Shown: positions 7,902 to 16,558 of the stretch, piece by piece | Position numbering within the stretch: the stretch's first letter is position 1 | Layout of the letters: each line of letters starts with the position of its first letter | Assembly (NCBI GenBank): GCA_003635315.1 | Contig: PYJD01000037.1 | Span: 1-44,185, forward strand | Direction of reading: 5' to 3' | From: Candidatus Poribacteria bacterium | Lineage (GTDB): Bacteria; Poribacteria; WGA-4E; WGA-3G | DNA: 44,185 bases | Notes under the pieces: model-generated | What the model was told of the DNA's origin: nothing | Seen by the model: the letters and a program-made list of their open reading frames with translations, nothing else | The model's database searches: none | Made by a program: the position numbers and the translations under genes

Positions 7902-9533
7902 TTAGTCCATATGTCCTGCGTGAGGATCCATATCTGGAAGTTCAGGTGGTTCCTCAATTTCTGTAATTAGAGTTTCGGTGGTTAATAATAACCCCGCAAT
8001 ACTTGAAGCATTCTGTAGAGCAGATCTAACGACTTTTGTTGGATCAATTACCCCATCTTCCATGAGGTCTCCATATTCCTCTGACGCTGCATTGAAGCCG
8101 TAATTCCCTTCACCACTTTCTACGTTTGCCAGTATAACCGAACCTTCTAAACCGGCATTTTCGGCAATTGCGCGGACTGGTGAACGCAATGCTTCTCTAA
8201 CAATACTCAGTCCAGTATCTTGGTCGCCTTGTAATTCCAAATCGTCTATTCCAGAAATAGATCGTAGTAAAGCAATTCCCCCACCAGCGACAATACCTTC
8301 TTCAATAGCTGCCCGTGTTGCTGATAGTGCATCCTCACAACGTGCTTTCTTCTCCTTCATTTCAATTTCTGTTGCTGCACCTACATTCACAACAGCCACA
8401 CCACCCGCCAATTTTGCAAGTCGTTCTTCAAGTTTTTCGCGGTCATATTCAGAGGTAGTTTCATCAATTTGTCTACGAATCTGAGTAACCCGTCCCTCAA
8501 TGTTCTCTCTAACTCCAAAACCACCAACAATCGTTGTATTATCTTTATCAATTCTAACTCTACTTGCCGTACCTAACATTCCTACAACGATATTTTCTAA
8601 TCGTATACCGGTCTCTTCCGAAATGACCTGACCACCTGTTAACACAGCTATATCCTCTAACATTTCCTTCCGACGGTCTCCGAATCCCGGAGCTTTTACG
8701 GCAGCGACTTGTAGATTACCACGAAGTGCATTAACAACTAAAGTTGACAATGCTTCATTCTCAACATCTTCCGCTATAATCAATAATGGTCTCGCAAGTT
8801 GTATAACCTTTTCCATAATTGGTACAAGGTCGTTTATAGTAGAGATTTTCTCTGTGTTAATGAGAATATAGGGATTCTCGAATTCAACAATTTGATCTTT
8901 GGCATCAGTCACAAAGTTTGGAGACAGGAATCCACGGTCAAATTGCATTCCTTCAACAATATCGACAGTAATCTCAGATGTCTTACCTTCCTCTATAGTA
9001 ATTGCACCATCGTTTCCAACTCTCTGAATTGCTTCAGCGATAATTGTGCCAATATTACTATCATTTGCAGGATCGTTCGCAGCTATTGATGCTACCTGCA
9101 GAATTTCTTCATGGGTATTTACTTCCCGGCTTTGTGACGAGATAGCAGACAATGATGCATTAACTGCTTTATCAATACCGATTTTTAACTGCATTGGGTC
9201 GGCACCTGCTGTGACATTCTTAAGACCTTCATGAAGAATTTCTTGACCTAAGACTGTTGCAGTTGTAGTTCCATCTCCGGCAACGTCATTTGTTTTAGTT
9301 GCGATAGATTCAAGTAATTGTGCTCCCATATTCTCATACGGATCTGGAAGTTCAATTTCCTTAGCAACTGAAACGCCATCACAGGTAACTACTGGTGCTC
9401 CGAAAGATTTCTGTATTACCACGTTTCTTCCACGTGGTCCGAGGGTTACTTTGACAGCATTAGCCAAGATATCTGCTCCACGTTTTAAGGCAACCCTCGC
9501 CTCTTCATCAAAGATTATTTGTTTTGCGGTCAT
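7902..9533 (-). CDS. groEL: Chaperonin GroEL (60 kDa)
   Basis: This is the ATP-dependent folding chaperonin that forms 14-mer double rings. ATP-site motifs are intact: [25 protein letters not shown] and the catalytic-Asp segment [24 protein letters not shown]. Length is 543 aa, normal for group I. The C-terminus ends in DPHAGHMD instead of the usual Gly-Gly-Met repeats that fill the cavity in many GroELs. There is no groES next to it. The start is the ATG at 9533 behind a perfect AAGGAGG (9540-9546). The gene has its own sigma-70-type promoter and no CIRCE element that I can see. A second groESL locus elsewhere would make this a paralogue, but that is not visible here. Confidence 0.97.
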   Translation of the reverse strand: MTAKQIIFDEEARVALKRGADILANAVKVTLGPRGRNVVIQKSFGAPVVTCDGVSVAKEIELPDPYENMGAQLLESIATKTNDVAGDGTTTATVLGQEILHEGLKNVTAGADPMQLKIGIDKAVNASLSAISSQSREVNTHEEILQVASIAANDPANDSNIGTIIAEAIQRVGNDGAITIEEGKTSEITVDIVEGMQFDRGFLSPNFVTDAKDQIVEFENPYILINTEKISTINDLVPIMEKVIQLARPLLIIAEDVENEALSTLVVNALRGNLQVAAVKAPGFGDRRKEMLEDIAVLTGGQVISEETGIRLENIVVGMLGTASRVRIDKDNTTIVGGFGVRENIEGRVTQIRRQIDETTSEYDREKLEERLAKLAGGVAVVNVGAATEIEMKEKKARCEDALSATRAAIEEGIVAGGGIALLRSISGIDDLELQGDQDTGLSIVREALRSPVRAIAENAGLEGSVILANVESGEGNYGFNAASEEYGDLMEDGVIDPTKVVRSALQNASSIAGLLLTTETLITEIEEPPELPDMDPHAGHMD

Positions 9534-9594
9534 AAATAACCTCCTTCAATTATTATTAAAATAGGACTAATTAATGTATAATTTAGGTTGTTGT

Positions 9595-9623
9595 ATTATA
9601 GCATCTACAGAGCATAAAGTCAA
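9595..9623 (-). promoter_or_regulatory. Near-consensus sigma-70 promoter of groEL
   Basis: On the minus strand, TTGACT (9618-9623) and TATAAT (9595-9600) are separated by exactly 17 bp. The promoter lies about 60 bp upstream of the groEL ATG. No CIRCE (TTAGCACTC-N9-GAGTGCTAA) motif was found around it. Confidence 0.8.
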
Positions 9624-9758
9624 GTATTTAGTATTGTTAGGACAGTATTAAAGACAGTATTTTCCAGTCCTAAAACTCATAAATGAGAACTTGGGTTATC
9701 AGGTACAAATAAGAACAGTGCAGCGGTATGAAAGATGTAACCTTTTCAGGATATGAGT

Positions 9759-10499
9759 CTATGATAACCCATCCCAATATTTCCACATATCTTCAGGAGT
9801 CTCAAATCTAATATCGTCTAAATCTTTCCTGCGATATCGTGTGATGAGTGCGATCCTAACATTACGTCCGCAGTTTGGTCCAGCGGTATGACTCATCTGG
9901 TGATGCCAAAAGCAAACGTCACCTGCTTCACCAGTGAATTCATAACTTGGTCCAAGATCAAACGGAGCAACACCACCGGGAAGGCTATCAAGGTCATGGT
10001 GTCTAAAGTATTCTGCCCAGATTCTGTGACTTCTTGGCCAGACCGTAAATCCACCACCCTGTTTTTCAACTTTATCAATATAAACTGTAGCACCAAGAGT
10101 AAATGCCCCGACAACACCTTTTGGAACACCATTTGAAGGGGTATGATACCCGTCTAAGTGTCCTCCGGCAGGTTCATTCCACTCTCTGTCAGGGTCAGGG
10201 AAATTTATGTGAGGACCAGCACCACCATGGGGATGTAGTTTACCTTCGCCGACCATCTCTTCAGCCATCGTGAAGACGTCATTTCCATATACAGTTCCCT
10301 TGATGGCATCATCTCCACCTATTGGCGTAGTGCGATATCCTTTCTTAATCCAAGATTCAGGATCGTTTCTATCTTCTTCGAGTGAATCCCAAACTTTATC
10401 CAATGCTGCGTCAATCTGTTCTTGAGTGAGTGCACCTCGTACAACAAGATAACCGTTTTCTTTAAAAAATTCTTTATCAATGTCAGTTAATAATGGCAT
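9759..10499 (-). CDS. Phytanoyl-CoA dioxygenase (PhyH) family protein
   Basis: This is a non-haem Fe(II)/2-oxoglutarate dioxygenase of the PhyH family, which hydroxylates diverse small molecules. The N-terminal family signature (FFKENGYLVVRGALTQEQID) is present. The iron ligands are readable as HLD (His114, Asp116) and a distal histidine in WHHQMSHTAGPNCGRNVR (probably His204), with a following Arg for the cosubstrate. Length is 246 aa, typical. It lies 17 bp downstream of an MR/MLE enzyme and is likely the last gene of the ABC exporter-DUF1854-MR/MLE-PhyH operon. The substrate is unknown. PhyH genes are greatly expanded in Poribacteria. Confidence 0.9.
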   Translation of the reverse strand: MPLLTDIDKEFFKENGYLVVRGALTQEQIDAALDKVWDSLEEDRNDPESWIKKGYRTTPIGGDDAIKGTVYGNDVFTMAEEMVGEGKLHPHGGAGPHINFPDPDREWNEPAGGHLDGYHTPSNGVPKGVVGAFTLGATVYIDKVEKQGGGFTVWPRSHRIWAEYFRHHDLDSLPGGVAPFDLGPSYEFTGEAGDVCFWHHQMSHTAGPNCGRNVRIALITRYRRKDLDDIRFETPEDMWKYWDGLS

Positions 10500-10516
10500 A
10501 AGTGTAAATTCCTTTA

Positions 10517-11641
10517 TTATAAATTAACTGTGAAACCGTTTTCTTTAACTGCTTCTTGATATGGGTCTTCGTCAATACTCAATCCAAACCCGGGTAGGTT
10601 TGGCACATTAATGAAACCATTTTCTATTGTATAAGCTGAATCATCTATTCCAGGTGTCGTAGCATGATCCCATTCAACAAACTCAAACTTCTCAACTTTA
10701 GCTGCGAGATGTCCGGTAACGAAATTTCCGTAATATCCACCATAATGATGTGGGGCTGTTCCCACATTTACGGAATCTAATTCCGGACCTAATTCTAACC
10801 ATCGTGTAAATCCTGGGTGGAATATATCGTACTGAAGAATATCAACAATACCGTCTTTTGCCCAATTGACTAAATGTGGAGAGGCACTACCTTCTCCATC
10901 AGCAATCTTAGTCTTAATTCCTTCTGAATTTAGCCATTCTTTTAGGAGTGTGTATACCCGTGCATCTTCATGGAATGCTTCCTCCATCCAATATACGTTT
11001 GCTTCAGCTGTTTCACCTAAAATCAGTTTAGTGATATTTAGATTATAACCGTTGTTGGCATCTATAAGTATAGTAGCATCAGCACCGACTGCTTCACGTA
11101 CTGCCTTGATGACATCAATATCCCGCTGGTTCCCTTTCTCCAGTGGCATGTGCATTGCTCCGCGACCGACCTTAATTTTATATGCGTTATGTCCTCGTGC
11201 TTTTCCTTCAAGTGCCTCGGAGGCAATTAGGGCTGCAGCTTCTTTATTATCGTCTATGTGTAGGTCATCAATGTAGAGAGAGGTATCATAGCATCTAACT
11301 TTAAAGTCACCATTTTCCTTGGACAACATTTCGTATACAGGTTTTTGTTCTAACTGTCCAACTAAATCCCATAGTGGATATTCCATGAATTGGAAATCCT
11401 CTGATACCCCATTTTCAGGATTGAATGCTTCGAACAATTGAAATCCCACTAAAGCTTCTGCTCTCTCACGTGAGATAGATGAAAAACCTATCCCAGATAA
11501 ACCGTCGGAAGTAGTTATTCTTACAATCGGTGGACGTACATGTAAGCCATGTTCACCGAGGCGCGAGTTGCAACCTGCTTTACGAGGTCGTTCACCAGTT
11601 AGACGTGCCCACTCAATCCGTTCAATCTTTACATTATCCAA
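10517..11641 (-). CDS. Mandelate racemase / muconate lactonizing enzyme family protein
   Basis: This enolase-superfamily enzyme abstracts a proton alpha to a carboxylate on an acid-sugar-like substrate. Visible features are the KxK catalytic motif (YKIKVGRG), the first metal ligand in LIDANNGYN, the second in YWMEEAF, a third acidic residue in IADGEGS and a C-terminal HHYGG segment. The exact reaction (dehydratase or racemase) cannot be fixed. I chose the TTG at 11641, since AAGGAG (11648-11653) precedes it by 6 nt; a TTG nine codons upstream has no ribosome site. This gives 374 aa, normal for the family. It sits between DUF1854 and PhyH genes, which suggests a shared catabolic or tailoring unit. 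Confidence 0.9.
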   Translation of the reverse strand: MDNVKIERIEWARLTGERPRKAGCNSRLGEHGLHVRPPIVRITTSDGLSGIGFSSISRERAEALVGFQLFEAFNPENGVSEDFQFMEYPLWDLVGQLEQKPVYEMLSKENGDFKVRCYDTSLYIDDLHIDDNKEAAALIASEALEGKARGHNAYKIKVGRGAMHMPLEKGNQRDIDVIKAVREAVGADATILIDANNGYNLNITKLILGETAEANVYWMEEAFHEDARVYTLLKEWLNSEGIKTKIADGEGSASPHLVNWAKDGIVDILQYDIFHPGFTRWLELGPELDSVNVGTAPHHYGGYYGNFVTGHLAAKVEKFEFVEWDHATTPGIDDSAYTIENGFINVPNLPGFGLSIDEDPYQEAVKENGFTVNL

Positions 11642-11683
11642 GTTGGTCTCCTTATTGCTTATACCCAATTCACGTTATTACAG

Positions 11684-12193
11684 TTATATTTGTGTTTGAA
11701 GTAATGCATAGCTTTTCGGGTCTAATTTCTCATAGTTTTCAATTTCAAAGCGATTCCCATCAGCATCTTTTATGAGGACTCGTCCATTTTCAAGCGTTAC
11801 AATATCATACCGTGTACGCATACCGAATTCAACATCTCCTTGAGAAGTCTCAACATTCCACTGTGTTACTCCGTATTGTCCTTCAATGGAATTAATTTTT
11901 GTGATTTTTGGCATAAAATACCGTTTCTGCAGTTCTTCAGCAAGTATCTCGCGAGACTTAGCAGGTAAGTTTCTCATATCCTCAATTATGCCAATTTCCT
12001 CACCCTCACTGTCAATGAGTGCTATATATCGGGTTGTTTCACTTACAGGAAAACTACGTATTGGTTCAACCTTGGTATGTGTATTTCCATTGGGCAGCTG
12101 AATAACAAGCTCTCCAAATGCATTACGTTGTATACTAATTGTATCCGCATCAAGAAATATTAAGTCATCAGTGACTTTTATCGCTTCCCGCAT
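11684..12193 (-). CDS. DUF1854 domain protein, partner of the ABC exporter
   Basis: The 169-aa protein matches my recollection of DUF1854: an N-terminal beta-rich stretch DTISIQRNAFGELVIQLPNG, a central DSEGEEIGIIEDMRNLPAKSREILAEEL segment, and a C-terminal half with YDIVTLENGRVLIKDADGNRFEI. DUF1854 genes are typically found beside a half-size ABC exporter, in some genomes annotated as cyanophycin-metabolism-associated, and the same pairing occurs here (55 bp downstream of the exporter). The molecular role is not known. No membrane segment or signal peptide is visible, so it is probably cytoplasmic. It starts at the ATG at 12193 behind AGGAG. Confidence 0.8.
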   Translation of the reverse strand: MREAIKVTDDLIFLDADTISIQRNAFGELVIQLPNGNTHTKVEPIRSFPVSETTRYIALIDSEGEEIGIIEDMRNLPAKSREILAEELQKRYFMPKITKINSIEGQYGVTQWNVETSQGDVEFGMRTRYDIVTLENGRVLIKDADGNRFEIENYEKLDPKSYALLQTQI

Positions 12194-12248
12194 TTGCTAA
12201 CTCCTGATGAAATCGTATTATCACAATACTACAGAAATAAAATGTGAT

Positions 12249-14726
12249 CTACCAAGCACGGATTTTGGATAATTCAGTCTGTTTTTCACACAATCCAGCG
12301 TAAGTACCACCATGCGTAATTAGTTCTTCATGAGTGCCAATTTCGTCTACCTCACCCTCTTTTAATACAACAAGACGGTCAGCATATTTAAGTGTAGATA
12401 GTCTATGAGCTATAGCAAAAACAGTTCTACCTTGGACGAGTCTTTCCAAGGCTTCTTGTATTTTGGACTCAGTTTCTGTATCAACAGAAGACGTTGCTTC
12501 ATCTAAAATAAGGATACGCGGATTTTTCAAGATAGCCCGTGCGATGGAAATCCGTTGCCGTTCACCCCCGGAAACCCGAGCCCCTCGTTCACCAACCATG
12601 GTATCATAACCATCAGGAAATTTAACAATAAAATCGTGTGCATTTGCTGCTTTAGCAGCAGCAATAATTTCATATCGTGAAGCACCCGGTTTGGAATATC
12701 CTATATTCTCTGCTATAGTTCCTTCAAATAGGAAAGGATCTTGTAATACCACACCAACCTGTTGTCGTAGCGCCTTAACTCTAATATCTTTACTGTCGTG
12801 TCCATCTATAATAATGGATCCTTGGTTTGGATCGTAGAATCGTGTTATCAGATTTATCAGTGTACTCTTACCTGCTCCACTATGACCTACCAAACCGATC
12901 ATCTCACCAGCATCAACATCGAAACTAATCCCGTTAAGTGCATTCTTCTCATTATCATAAGAAAAATACACATCTCTAAATTGGATATCACCTTTAATAT
13001 TTGTTAATGCTACGGCATCCTGCTTATCTGCAATACTTGGTGGTGTATCCAATATATCAAAGACTCTTTCTGCAGATGTTCCTGCTCTTATGAACCTTTC
13101 ATTCATTTGACAAAGTGTACGCACAGGTCCAAAGAAACGCATCATGTAGGATTGAAACATAAACAATATTCCCAATGTGATATCACCTTGAAATATCTGC
13201 CATCCTCCAATCAACCAAATTATTATAGAACCAGAATATGTGATAAACTCCATAATCGGACGATATAGAGTACCGAGTTTTGCTGCGTTCATTTCTCCAG
13301 AAAAGACTTGGTGTGTCATGTCACTAAACCGACTAATTTCATAGCGTTCACGAGCAAATGCTTTGACAACTCTGACTCCAGGTATAGTACTTGCGAGAAT
13401 TGTACTAATATTGGCATACCTTTTCCATAAAACACTATACACTTTACTCATTTTCTTACCAAAAAAGATGGTGAAGAATATGAGACATGGGATCGGTATT
13501 AATGTCCAAAATGCCAGATACCAATTAAAGGTGAACATAATAATACACATATAGATGAGAGTTAGTGAATCCCCGATTATATCTTGTAGTCCGTTTGAAA
13601 TGAAGTCTCTAAGTCTGGAAACATCACTTGTAATTCTGGACATCAAGTTTCCAGTATCCCGTTCCTGAAAGAAATCAATTGAAAGGGTATTTAAATGTTC
13701 ATAGGCTTCATTTTGAAGACGTCTTGTGACATTCTGTCCAACCCATGCCATCATGTATCCCCGAACAGATGAAGTGAGCATAGAAAATACGTGAATGGAA
13801 GCCATAAGTAGCACAATGCCGATAAGATGTCCGAATGAGCCACCTGCAGGCATAGTTCCGAACCAACTGCTTAAGGTGTCCACAGAGCCTTGAAGGGGTC
13901 CCCAAGTCGTTACAGGCAATATAACGGGATCATTAGCAAGTGCGTTTGCAACTGGGGTTAAAATATGATCAATTAATTGTTGGCTCAGGATAGGTGTATA
14001 TAAGGTGACAAACCTAATCACTAACATTAATAGTAAAGCTGGGATGATAACGTGTAGATATGGAAATGAATACTTGAGGAGTCTGAAGATTAGTTTTCTA
14101 TTCTGTACGCAGTTAACACAGATACCAGACCAACTGGGGATGGGTTGTCCGCATTTATCACACCGACTTTTATCAGCTCCAGGTTCCCCACTTGGTCGAC
14201 GTCGACCGCGTCTTCCTCTTGGACCTCGTCCTTCATTTTTGTCAGTGGGACTACTACCATTCTGAGAGAGTTCTTCTAATTCGGATACAGCAATATTGAA
14301 TTTCTGTGCTAACTTTTTCGAATATCGAGCTAATTCAATGGCATTATCAGTGGTGATAATTTTGAGTATATTGTTACCATACATCTCAAGAATTTCAATA
14401 TCTTCAATTGAATCTAATGAAATTTCTTTGAGGCTATGCCCTATAACTCCGTTTTGATTAAACACGATGATACGTTTGTCTGTAATTAATAACCAATCTT
14501 TTCCATAAGTGCTGTCAAAACGTAAATCGGTTGAAACAGCAACCTTTACTTCCTCCCCACTATCCAGTAGTTCTGTAGCCTGTTTTTCGAGTAGTTCAGG
14601 TACTTGTTCTTTTGTATTTAATGGATCATCACCATTTTTTTTGATGCGCGATTTTCCACCATAGGAGCTCATTCTCATCCGTGAAGATCCACCACGACCA
14701 GAGTGACCAGACATCGGATGGTGCAT
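12249..14726 (-). CDS. ABC exporter (fused permease-ATPase) with N-terminal PH-like and zinc-ribbon domains
   Basis: This 825-aa half-transporter has an unusual N-terminal extension. Residues 1-30 are Gly/Ser/Arg-rich and basic. Residues about 40-150 resemble a PH-like domain (KDWLLITDKRIIVFNQNG, SLDSIEDIEILEMYGNNILKI). A short zinc ribbon CDKCGQ...CVNC follows near 188-207. Six membrane segments of the ABC exporter core lie at about 220-530. The ATPase domain has Walker A GHSGAGKST (about 614-622), signature VSGGERQRIS (about 717) and Walker B ILILDEATSSVD (about 738). The substrate is unknown. It is followed by DUF1854, MR/MLE and PhyH genes, probably co-transcribed. Confidence 0.9.
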   Translation of the reverse strand: MHHPMSGHSGRGGSSRMRMSSYGGKSRIKKNGDDPLNTKEQVPELLEKQATELLDSGEEVKVAVSTDLRFDSTYGKDWLLITDKRIIVFNQNGVIGHSLKEISLDSIEDIEILEMYGNNILKIITTDNAIELARYSKKLAQKFNIAVSELEELSQNGSSPTDKNEGRGPRGRRGRRRPSGEPGADKSRCDKCGQPIPSWSGICVNCVQNRKLIFRLLKYSFPYLHVIIPALLLMLVIRFVTLYTPILSQQLIDHILTPVANALANDPVILPVTTWGPLQGSVDTLSSWFGTMPAGGSFGHLIGIVLLMASIHVFSMLTSSVRGYMMAWVGQNVTRRLQNEAYEHLNTLSIDFFQERDTGNLMSRITSDVSRLRDFISNGLQDIIGDSLTLIYMCIIMFTFNWYLAFWTLIPIPCLIFFTIFFGKKMSKVYSVLWKRYANISTILASTIPGVRVVKAFARERYEISRFSDMTHQVFSGEMNAAKLGTLYRPIMEFITYSGSIIIWLIGGWQIFQGDITLGILFMFQSYMMRFFGPVRTLCQMNERFIRAGTSAERVFDILDTPPSIADKQDAVALTNIKGDIQFRDVYFSYDNEKNALNGISFDVDAGEMIGLVGHSGAGKSTLINLITRFYDPNQGSIIIDGHDSKDIRVKALRQQVGVVLQDPFLFEGTIAENIGYSKPGASRYEIIAAAKAANAHDFIVKFPDGYDTMVGERGARVSGGERQRISIARAILKNPRILILDEATSSVDTETESKIQEALERLVQGRTVFAIAHRLSTLKYADRLVVLKEGEVDEIGTHEELITHGGTYAGLCEKQTELSKIRAW

Positions 14727-14862
14727 AAATAAATCCCCTGTAAATTATAAAAGTATTTGGTGTATTTAACGAAAATATTTCTGAATGGTTGATTAAAATC
14801 TATATGTAAGGATGGGTTGACGGGTTAAATCGGGAAGATGTCCATAGTGGACGGAAAGTATA

Positions 14863-16464
14863 TTAAGATGGCTGCTGTTGGATAACTGGAATAACATAAC
14901 TTCTAATAAGATAGCCATCAAGTTCATCAGTTTCAGAACGAGGATCGGGGTTTGTTCGGTGATCAAAGACAACATAATATCCTTCAGTAGCATCTTCGGT
15001 TTTGAGATACGAAGCAAGTTGTCTCTTACCAGCATCATATCTTGCTTGTCCTCCCCATACCTTGGTTTCAACAATATATTTACGTTGATTGTGCGTAATT
15101 AATAAATCCAGCCTTCCCCATCCTGTTTGCACTTCAATGTGCATGAACCCACCGACTAACTTGACAAACTGTTCAAGGTAAGAAAGTAATAAATGACGAC
15201 CTACAGATTCTTGAGGGGTATCTGGCACTTCTAAAATCTTATATCCAGCGCGGGCAATAAAATCACGAAAGTTATCCAAGAACCTACCCATTTGGATATG
15301 TCCCTCTGAATTCAGATAGTCAAGAAACCCGTTATTTGTGTCCTCAGGTAGGTATTGTTGTTCTAATCCGTTTACAGTTGGTTTGAATGTCTGCAATATG
15401 GTGTAGAGATAAATAGGGTTCGCTATTTCACACATACCGTCTGTACCTTTACGAATGACACCATAGGTTGAGAGTTCACTTATTAGTTCATCCCTTAGGT
15501 TGAATGGAACACTATCCTCTGAAGCAGTTATTTGCATCAGAATACTCTCGAATTTTGGATTTCGACGAACATTCGTTGTCAAATGTTCAATGTTTGTATT
15601 ACTCTCATGAAGTAGCTGCGTGTGTGCTTGTAAAAAATGTTGATTTGAGATTGTCTCAGTTTTTGAGATTTCTAATTCTTCAGTCAGTATTTGTGCCAAC
15701 CGATTCACCAAAAATGGTTGACCATCAGTTTGTTTGTGAATAGATTCTACCACAATTGGATCAAATGACTGACCAACCTCATCGGTATATTGTTGAAGTA
15801 GATCCTGTATCTGTTCAAGGTTAAAATTTGGAAGATAGAATTCATCTTGAACATTGAATGGAGAAATTGAACGGTCAAAATTGAGTTGTGTAATATTCTT
15901 CACACCGACAATTCCAACACTGTGTGGACATCTATAAGATGAATCCGATAAATATATTCTACGAAGTGAATGAAGAAATCCGCTGATAGCTTCTTTAGGT
16001 ATACCATCAAATTCATCAATAATTAGAATGATTCTATTTATATTATATTCAGTACGAATAATCTCATCCAACTGCATAAAGAATCTTCGCATTGATATAT
16101 GTTCGGTAATGTCAGCATCATTTATGAAGTTCTGAAGTGTACCTGAAATAGGTTGATTTCGCCTCTGAAGTGTCTTTTCAATCTCATCATAAATATCTTG
16201 ACGCAGGTTGTTGTAAAATGTGGAATGATGTGAGTCATGATATTCTTCAAAATTCAATTGAATAGGTAAATAAGTTGATTCAGGACTTGAAAATGCTTCA
16301 AGTGCACGTTGGAAAAAAGTCGTCTTACCAGTCTGACGTGGAGCGAAGACTACAATATAACGCCCATCTTGAATTCGACCAATGAAGTCATTCATCTCTT
16401 CTGCTCGCGTGACAATATAATTCCTATCTGGATAGACAGGACCTTGTGTGCCAAATCGTTTCAA
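14863..16464 (-). CDS. AAA-like ATPase with C-terminal PD-(D/E)XK nuclease-like domain
   Basis: The N-terminal half is a P-loop ATPase of the AAA-like type: Walker A APRQTGKTT (residues 41-49), Walker B IILIIDEF (about 145-152). The middle resembles the helical lid and winged-helix part of that group (TDGQPFLVNRLAQILTEELE). The C-terminal 90 residues carry a PD-(D/E)XK pattern: Asp453 in GRLDLLI, then Glu466-x-Lys468 in YIVETKVWGG, followed by a Gln/Tyr helix (KRQLASYL). This combination is found in a broad uncharacterised family related to AAA-ATPase-like/DUF1703 proteins. It is common in Bacteroidetes and Poribacteria and sometimes tied to mobile DNA or defence. The start is a TTG at 16464 behind GAGGAA. 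Function unknown. Confidence 0.82.
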   Translation of the reverse strand: MKRFGTQGPVYPDRNYIVTRAEEMNDFIGRIQDGRYIVVFAPRQTGKTTFFQRALEAFSSPESTYLPIQLNFEEYHDSHHSTFYNNLRQDIYDEIEKTLQRRNQPISGTLQNFINDADITEHISMRRFFMQLDEIIRTEYNINRIILIIDEFDGIPKEAISGFLHSLRRIYLSDSSYRCPHSVGIVGVKNITQLNFDRSISPFNVQDEFYLPNFNLEQIQDLLQQYTDEVGQSFDPIVVESIHKQTDGQPFLVNRLAQILTEELEISKTETISNQHFLQAHTQLLHESNTNIEHLTTNVRRNPKFESILMQITASEDSVPFNLRDELISELSTYGVIRKGTDGMCEIANPIYLYTILQTFKPTVNGLEQQYLPEDTNNGFLDYLNSEGHIQMGRFLDNFRDFIARAGYKILEVPDTPQESVGRHLLLSYLEQFVKLVGGFMHIEVQTGWGRLDLLITHNQRKYIVETKVWGGQARYDAGKRQLASYLKTEDATEGYYVVFDHRTNPDPRSETDELDGYLIRSYVIPVIQQQPS

Positions 16465-16558
16465 TTTTCTTCCTCATTACAAATTTTGTCGAGTCTTCGC
16501 TCTTCAGATTACCATAGGTGAAATGAGTTGTCAATTTTGATACTCTTTGATAAATACT

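Noticed and set aside
9534..9758. CIRCE/HrcA operator upstream of groEL
   Set aside because: I looked for TTAGCACTC-N9-GAGTGCTAA and found no match; only a weak 7-bp inverted repeat (TTAGGAC 9637-9643 with GTCCTAA 9667-9673) is present.
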